In this document: positions 57,901 through 64,000 of the stretch, in pieces
Position numbering within the stretch: position 1 is the stretch's first letter
How the letters are laid out: each line of letters opens with the position of its first letter
NCBI GenBank assembly: GCA_010093485.1
Contig: MU001498.1
Span: 363,697 to 427,696 of the forward strand
Length of the DNA: 64,000 nucleotides
Origin: Karstenula rhodostoma CBS 690.94
Taxonomy: Eukaryota; Ascomycota; Dothideomycetes; Pleosporales; Didymosphaeriaceae
Direction of reading: 5' to 3'
Notes under the pieces: generated by a model
Databases searched by the model: none
Told to the model about the DNA's origin: nothing
The model's input: only the letters and a program-made list of their open reading frames with translations
Position numbers and translations under genes: made by a program

Positions 57901-58859
57901 CTACGCGTCGACCTTGCTCGCGAGCCACGCCTTGAGCTTGTCCAGCGCCTTCCCGCGGTGCGAGATCTTGTTCTTCTCGCTCTTGTCCATCTCCGCGTAC
58001 GTCGTGCCCTCGTACTCGAAGCACGAGTCCCAGCCTGTTTTCCCCGCTGTTAACTTTCGTCGCGGATCTTGCGGGACAGCCACTTACCGAAGACCGTAGG
58101 GCCTCTGCTGGCAACCAGCTTCCCGTCCGTCCTGCCCTGGAATAGCACCGGTTCGTGGCCCGGGCCCTCGCAGTACGCGAACGTGCACACGGCTTGTGCG
58201 GACTTGTCGTCGAAGCCGTCAAGCATGTGGTGCAGCTTTGCGGGGCCGAGGGCGAGCATGAACCATTTTCTGGGCATATGGTTACTTGCGGTTTCCCAGA
58301 TACGAGAGAGAGAGGGACTTACATGTACGGTCCGGGGAGGTCGTTCATAGCTTTGAAGCAGAGACATGTGTCTTCTACGAGCACGGGGCCGTTGATCTAT
58401 CGAACCTTGGTTAGTCAGGGAATCGACGCGAGTGAATAGAAGGAACTGCGTACTGCCTCTGCCGCCCGTCGGCACTTGTCTGTTGTGACTTCCTCCACTG
58501 TGCCCTGGATCTCTACAAGGTCGATATTCTGATTCTTCAGCTCGATGACACCTTCGAGGATGGCTTGGACCTGCATACCACAACAATTAGCCGTTATTCT
58601 TCGCGGGAAATTTTCTCGTGCCAACACCCCTGCGCACATGACGTGAGGACAGTCGGCGTGCAGCAGAGCCTCAAACCTCACGCCGCGCCCCTGTCACCGT
58701 TGTCTCAGCCGCGCCATCGTGCTCGGAGCAGGCCGAACACGAGCACCGCATGCAGGCACATCACCACGCGAGGAACTCTCGTGCACGTACCTCGGCGAGC
58801 TTATTCTTGTTGCCCGTGATAAAGTTCAGGTGCTTGGGCACCGCCGCGGGGGATCCCAT
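57901..58859 (-). CDS. HAM1: inosine triphosphate pyrophosphatase (HAM1)
   Basis: Five exons encode about 188 residues. Exon 1 (58859-58791) starts [20 protein letters not shown] with the Ham1 opening [10 protein letters not shown]. Exon 2 contributes [20 protein letters not shown]; exon 3 [20 protein letters not shown], with the acidic metal/substrate site; exon 4 the [19 protein letters not shown] part and [12 protein letters not shown]. The last exon gives [20 protein letters not shown] and [14 protein letters not shown], with SHR the base-recognition motif. The enzyme hydrolyses ITP, dITP and XTP to monophosphates and so keeps deaminated purines out of nucleic acids. It is convergent with FAP7; only 115 bp separate the stops, so the 3' UTRs probably overlap. 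Confidence 0.94.
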
Positions 58860-59721
58860 GTTGCTTGTCTTACCCGCAGGAAGCACGTTGCGGGCGGGCT
58901 GTTGCTGACGGCGATTGCTCGACTGGTAGGGGTGCTGCTGCAGGCGGTGGTAAAGTTTTTCCTGTGCTGGGAATACAGGCTGCGGGAAGCTTTCCAGGCG
59001 GGGCTGAGAGTCGACAGGGATGCCGAGGAATTGGGTCTGAGCACTGGCGGGTGTTGATGTAAGTCTTGATGTGTTTATATCAGTGGGTTTCCAGACAAAA
59101 TATACCGGGTGGAGTAGTGGATTCCGCGGTTTGATAATGGACCGGGAATTGCTAAGCGTACGCGATGAGTCTTTGGTGCAGCGGAATTAGCAGCCTTGCA
59201 GATGGAAAGGGCTGCGCTGTGAATAGCGAGGCGGGTGTGATTGGCTGCTACGATGGACGAGTATGGCTGAGGTTACAACTGCCAACTGCGGGTGCAGAGC
59301 TGAATAATGCCCGCTTCAAGTCGTACTCTCCGACTGCCATCTCATGCCGCCATTTCAGGGCTGAGCTAGGCCCCATCTGGGTATTTACGCGATTCCTGGC
59401 GCTTTTAGCGCCCTTCGCGAATGTTACTGTGCCCTTCGTCAGCCGCTGCCATCTCTACACGTCGCCGTTCCACACAGTCTGTATGCGCCGCTGAAGTCTC
59501 GAACACCGCAGGGCTGCAGTGGATACCCTAGCTTAAGCTGCCAACGCTCCTACGTCACCCGTGCGCGAGCGTTGTAAAGAACGGAGGGCTAGTCTTGGCT
59601 TCAGGTACTGGGTACTATACCGCTCGCCGACATCCTCCTCCGCAGCTGAGTAGGCTGTGAAGCTGCCACTTCGGCGAGTGCACACAGAGTTACCTAACAG
59701 ACCGCCAATCTCGACGACAAC
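58860..59721. promoter_or_regulatory. divergent upstream region (HAM1 / P450-like)
   Basis: About 860 bp between divergent start codons. No supported gene. Presumably contains both promoters. Confidence 0.4.
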
Positions 59722-61740
59722 ATGGGGTCGCTCAAGGGGCTGTTCCTGGGCGTGTATGCCTCAAACAGCGTTATAAGGACGCTGTTTCTACCGCTATGTT
59801 ACTTGCTCCTCAGCAGTCCTTTTCTTCTTGTCTTCGCTCGATACTACGGAATCGACAGCAAATTATTCGAGCTTTTCGGAAAAGACAAAAGCGTGAAGGA
59901 AATTGCTCTTCAGGTGTTCGTGGGCTTGGTCGCGGCGTCGTTACCTACGAGGATTCTTTCCGGCAAGAATTGGAACCCGGATCAGGATGGCGGGACGAGG
60001 CGGGTACAACAGATTCCATACTGGATTCCCCAGTTGAGGCATTGGGGAAACGTTGTGTTTGGGGGAGAGGGGTGGTTGAAGCAAGTCAGGTACGTCGAAC
60101 TTCACAGCAAGTGATTCTGCCACTGACAGTTTCTCAGAGATGCGTCACTTGCACCTATTGTTGCATTAAACATTGGAGGCGCGAAACATAACGTTGTTTT
60201 GTCACCTGCACTACTCGAGCAAGTCCAGAAGGATCCAACTGGACTTGACGAACTCGATAGCATGGAGTGGACGGTGTTGCGAAATGCTTTCAGGCTACCT
60301 AAGAACACGGAGACAGGGTACGACGAACTGCGCCCTAAGTTGAAGCAAGCTTTGAACGACAACGTTTTCAAGAGCCAAACCGCGGAAAAACTGATCTCTG
60401 CGTCTCTCTCGATTTTGTCAGACTCTCTACCGGACTTGGTAACCTTCAATACCTCCATCGTGGACCAATTGCCCTGGGAGCGAGTCGCCAACCTAGAATT
60501 GACCGACGGCACTGTCGAAGCAGAGTGTGATCTCCTCACACTCATCAACGAATACTTTTGCAGTGCCATTGTCGCGCCAATTACGGGATCCCAGTTTCCA
60601 GGATCATACGAGCTGCTGGCCTCAGACCTCTCGACAGTCACAGAGTGCTACTACGCGCTTGCGTTGGGATTACCGCGGCTGTTTCCGAAACCCGGATTAC
60701 CTAGCGCAATGCTAGCGAAGAAAAGACTGTTCCAGAAGTTTTTGCAGTTCTTTTACGACTTGGACAATCCAAAGAAGAGGGTGCCCGATGACGACGAGAG
60801 CATGAGTGGCGAGGAGACTGACGCTGAAACGCCTACCCCGCTGACGAGGATGAACGAATTCTTCTCGAAAAACGACGTCCCACTCGAAGCGCGCGCAGCC
60901 ATCACTATACAACTTCTACACTCCCTCGTATCGGAAGTGGTACCCCTAGCATTCTGGACCTTGCTGCATCTTCACACTTCGGTAGCAGCGCAGGCCAAAA
61001 CACACAAAGCGGACACATTGATAGACGAGATCCGCAAAGAAACCCAGATCTGGGCACAAGCAACACAGCCACCATCAATCCACCCTGCCTTCCCAGCACC
61101 ACCGGCAATATCCTTCTCCGACCTCCCACGACTCGTCTCACCGACATCATTCCCGCTTCTGCGTTCAGCGATCAACGAAACAAGACGCCTCTACAAAGCC
61201 CCTATCAAAACGCTTAAAGTCAACAAGCCCATTACACTCACAGAAGCGGAAAGCATACGACCTGGTGTCCAGGAGAAGTGGGAGCTCGATGCCGGGTCGT
61301 ACATCGCCATCGGCCTCTCTCAAAGCCTCATCAACACATCCGCCGCGCACTTCATCGCACCCACAGAGTATCGTCCCGACCGCTTCCAGCACGCTGCGCC
61401 TGCCCTATCCGTCACTTCGTTCTCGGACCCTCAAGAGTCCCTCACAACCTCGCTGCTCATCGCCTTCGTCGCAGGCGTCCTTCAGCTCTGGGAGATAGCG
61501 CCCGCGCCGAAGAAGAGCTTCTTCGACCACATGCAGGAGGCGCAGGCCGCGGCTCTGGCGCCTGTGGACGGCAAGGCTGCGCCGGTGGAGCAGAGCAGTG
61601 CGCAGAAGAAGGTTGGGCAGTGGGTGGTGCCCAAAGCGGTGGATGGGGCGGGAGTGAAAATTCCAAAGAGCGATGTCAGGGTGAGGATTAGGCGGCGGGA
61701 AGGGCTTCCGGAGCAGAGGGTGTTGAGGAAAGGGAAGTAG
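59722..61740 (+). CDS. cytochrome P450-like protein lacking the heme-ligand cysteine
   Basis: Two exons (59722-60089, 60138-61740; 48-nt GTACGT..CAG intron) encode 656 residues. The N-terminus has one or two TM helices (TLFLPLCYLLLSSPFLLVFA; IALQVFVGLVAASLP). The middle contains stretches as in fungal CYP7/CYP8-like P450s, such as AALTIQ-like helices and VVPLAFWTLLHLHTSVAAQA in the I-helix position. The K-helix ExxR appears as SAINETRRLYKAPI and the PERF motif as FIAPTEYRPDRFQHA. Where the heme loop FGxGxxxCxG should follow, the sequence reads APALSVTSFSDPQESLTTSL and then an L-helix-like LLIAFVAGVLQLWEI, with no Cys. It may therefore not bind heme as a monooxygenase. The C-terminal ~80 residues are a basic extension. 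Confidence 0.75.
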
Positions 61741-62081
61741 ATGGGTGCACGAAATATTGAATGAAGTAGCTTTAACAGAGGCTATGTTCCTATTTGTCAA
61801 CTCTTCCTGCCATACCCTGGGTTAAATTACCGCCCTTTACGTTAACAAATCTGTGGCCTGTGAAATCCTCCACGCTAACTTTGATTAGAGACCTAGCAGC
61901 TAGGATTGGCGAGCTTTTTAGTACCTTGGTTCAACTTGCTAACCCATACGACATCGTATTTGTAATCCATTGGAGCCTCCACGCTCCAGGGAAACATCTG
62001 CTTCTCGCTTCTGGGCATCAGGTTGAGCTACGTGACCAGATGACCATTGCCGAACCAGAATTGTAGTGTTGGCCGTGCCCG
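61741..62081. other. intergenic, no supported gene
   Basis: 3' flank of the P450-like gene; no supported frame or motif. Confidence 0.4.
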
Positions 62082-62430
62082 CGGTAGCTGCTAGGTCAAT
62101 GTCATGTTGAGTCTCCCCAGGATAGGCTGAGCGTTGACTGATTGACCTTGGTATCAGGCTTCAAGTGATGACAGGCTCGGTTTATTCTAATAGAGCGAAG
62201 GGTCAATATAGAATTGTGGCTACGGCGCGTGATCGGGAACGCACTGTCTTGCTGAAACCTGGCTGCTTGGTCAATGTCACGTTGAGGGTCCCCAGGATAG
62301 GCTGAGAGTTGACTAATTAACCTCAGTATTAGGCTTTAAGTAACAACAGGCTCAGTTTATCCTAATATGGCAAAGAGTTAACACAGCATGCGGCTACAGC
62401 GCCGTCAGGAATGCGCTGTCTTGCTGAACG
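62082..62430. repeat. tandem pair of ~175-bp direct repeats with transition-biased divergence
   Basis: Copy 1 runs from about 62082 to 62258 and copy 2 from about 62260 to 62430. Both start near ggtcaatgtca and end with ctgtcttgctgaa. They share ccaggataggctgag and acaggctc at the same offset of 175 bp. Most differences are transitions. Copy 2 carries A or T where copy 1 has G or C (for example attgacct/attaacct, tatcagg/tattagg, tcaagtga/ttaagtaa), creating TpA steps. This is what repeat-induced point mutation gives, though some changes go the other way. Confidence 0.75.
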
Positions 62431-62477
62431 AAACCGACAAAGAAGCAACTGTCGTTGGTCTGGGCTTCGCATCATGT

Positions 62478-63059
62478 TCAGCACAGCGTAATTCGTACAT
62501 GGTACCATTCAGCCTGGTTGTCAGTCACATTGAAGAGACTACGTGTGCTAAAGTGGTATACCCACCCTTTCGCGGGTCGTCGAAGCTCGGCGACGATGAT
62601 CTCCAGACACCAAAACAAAGAGACAGAAACAGGCCGAGATGGAAAAGCAATATGTTTCCCTTCGTGGAAAGACAATATGTCCAGAGCCTCGGGCTTGTTT
62701 GAAAAAGATGAGATGTCTAGGACCTCGGGCTTGTTTGGATGACAAGATTTACAGAGCCGCGGGCCTGCCTCTGAGAGTGTCTTCGACAAGACAGCCGGAG
62801 GCGCTACATTTGCGTCCGCTTTATTGTTATTAGTATTATTGTTATCATTACTACTGGGAGGAGGTGGGGATTGGGGTTGGGAATTGTGAGGGCGGGGTTT
62901 GGTGGCGGGCTTGGGAGGAGGAATGGGGGTGCAGTGGGTGAGGGTATATATAGGGAGGGGATGTGCCATCGCTGTATAAGAAGGGAGGAGATCCGCCGGG
63001 GTATGAGCAGTGGGTGCAGGGTGGAGTGGAATGGAGGACAGCGAATGTTGGGATAGCAC
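62478..63059 (-). CDS. doubtful open frame, Pro/Asn-rich with short internal repeats
   Basis: A 193-codon frame. The first half is Pro/Ser/Asn-rich; the second half contains NKPEVLDISSFS followed by NKPEALDILSF, encoded by the 35-bp tandem repeats, and then FWCLEIIVAELRRPAKGW. There is no recognised domain, start context or intron. It lies in a repeat-bearing gene-poor stretch and could equally be non-coding. Confidence 0.2.
   Translation of the reverse strand: MLSQHSLSSIPLHPAPTAHTPADLLPSYTAMAHPLPIYTLTHCTPIPPPKPATKPRPHNSQPQSPPPPSSNDNNNTNNNKADANVAPPAVLSKTLSEAGPRLCKSCHPNKPEVLDISSFSNKPEALDILSFHEGKHIAFPSRPVSVSLFWCLEIIVAELRRPAKGWVYHFSTRSLFNVTDNQAEWYHVRITLC
62668..62775. repeat. three imperfect ~35-bp tandem repeats
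   Basis: The core cctcgggcttgttt recurs at about 62687 and 62723, and in decayed form (ccgcgggcctgcct) at about 62757. Each is preceded by a variant of gatgagatgtctag. The period is 34-36 bp. Confidence 0.7.
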
Positions 63060-64000
63060 ACGGTACTCAAAACTCTGTAGTGGTGCTCTAAAACTACTTA
63101 CAGGATGGGCGTGGCATCCGATGTACTACGTGTGGGTACTTGTCTCCATTGCTACAAACATACCAGATGCAGAAGCTGTGCGGTGAATCAGCAAGTTCGT
63201 TCCTATCGAACCGGTTACCACCACAGCAAACAGTATGCTCCGTATAGGTGAATTAGTGGGTACATATATATAGAGGCATCATTATCCATACCGAACGAAG
63301 TGAGGAAATGAACTCTCATGATACTCGAACCCCATCAGGTACCCGACACATAACATCCTCCACCCCACCCTACCTTACCCACGATCACGCACCCTCCCCC
63401 TCCCCCTCAAACCATCTCACCTACCCCCACCATCCAAAACGACATCCCATCACTTAATCACGCACACACCAAACCCTCAACAAACTCTCGCAGCAGTGAA
63501 AGGCTGCCAACTCTAATGAACGTTAAGCAAGTCCTGAATCTACTCGCCAATTAAGCCCTCGATCAGAACAATGCGATGAATGAAAGCATGGTCTTCAACA
63601 TGTGGTTGTTGAGCTTGCGATACGCATCTCAGGCCTGGCCTCAGTAGGCGTTCCAACACGTTTGCACTCAACCTGCTCCAAGTATTCCCGATCAACCGGA
63701 TGGCTAATATATCACCAGTACTATGACCACTCAACACGTACAGGGAGTTCAGTATGTAACGAACGGTTTGGATGGGCCTTTGTCCACATTGGAGGGTGAT
63801 TTTGGATGTTGAGGTTGCCCTGGAGTCTGGAAATGTAACCGCAGTTTCGCGTGATATCCCTTGCTCTCCGGCTCAAAACTGACTCCGCGCTCTATATCGT
63901 ACTTTTCGACATGTACTCAACGGTGGCGACAGATTGCCAAAACGTGATGTCGAAATTGGAGTCGTGGATAGCTGGAAGACGGCCCTTTGGGCTGATGGTT
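63060..64000. other. window end, no supported gene
   Basis: A C-rich pyrimidine stretch lies at about 63345-63480. Short frames on both strands; nothing recognised. A gene could begin or end just beyond the window. Confidence 0.4.

Overview
The window looks like an ordinary chromosomal segment of a filamentous ascomycete (Pezizomycotina; a Dothideomycete is my best guess from protein style, which is inference). Evidence: gene-dense layout on both strands, short 48-120 nt introns with GTAAGT/GTACGT/GTATGT donors, and typical fungal proteins (INO80, class V myosin, GDP-mannose transporter, SUT-type sugar transporter, ZUP1/Mug105-like protease, F-box/2EXR proteins). I see no virus, intact transposon, CRISPR array, tRNA or rRNA. 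Gene models below were spliced by eye, so exon edges are predictions.

Layout. 0-8.2 kb is accessory-looking: a STAND-type N-terminal domain protein without NTPase, an atypical fungal protein kinase, a tiny lipidation-signal Gly-rich protein, a CorA-like membrane protein whose middle exons I could not join, and a GPI-anchor-type Gly/Ser-rich secreted protein. 8.6-11.4 kb is a large nuclear-type protein with tandem NLS-rich repeats. 12.2-18.3 kb holds a GDP-mannose transporter, a phosducin-like protein, acireductone dioxygenase (methionine salvage), a G-quadruplex-prone tract and a second SLC35-type transporter. 19.2-21.6 kb is a divergent pair of F-box-like genes. 21.8-29 kb is a divergent pair BRX1 (60S biogenesis) and INO80 (chromatin remodelling ATPase).

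30-36.7 kb is more unusual: a broken GFD2/YDR514C-like exonuclease-fold gene, a four-TM protein, a Ser/Pro-rich protein interrupted by one in-frame TAG, and a ZUP1-like deubiquitinase. 37.7-48.1 kb is housekeeping on the minus strand: myosin V, D-3-phosphoglycerate dehydrogenase (serine synthesis) and glucose-6-phosphate dehydrogenase (pentose phosphate). 49.9-61.7 kb has ribosomal protein eL33 with a 10-nt micro-exon, a sucrose/alpha-glucoside-type transporter, NAP1 histone chaperone, convergent FAP7 (AK6) and HAM1 (ITPase), and a cytochrome P450-like protein that keeps the K-helix and PERF motifs but has no heme-ligand cysteine. 61.7-64 kb is gene-poor, with a tandem repeat pair that looks RIP-affected.

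The most interesting items are the in-frame TAG joining two long open frames (34.0 kb), the cysteine-less P450-like protein, the frame-broken exonuclease-fold gene with slippage-like indels, the repeat-built nuclear protein, and the RIP-like repeat pair. I did not find a convincing new multi-gene system.
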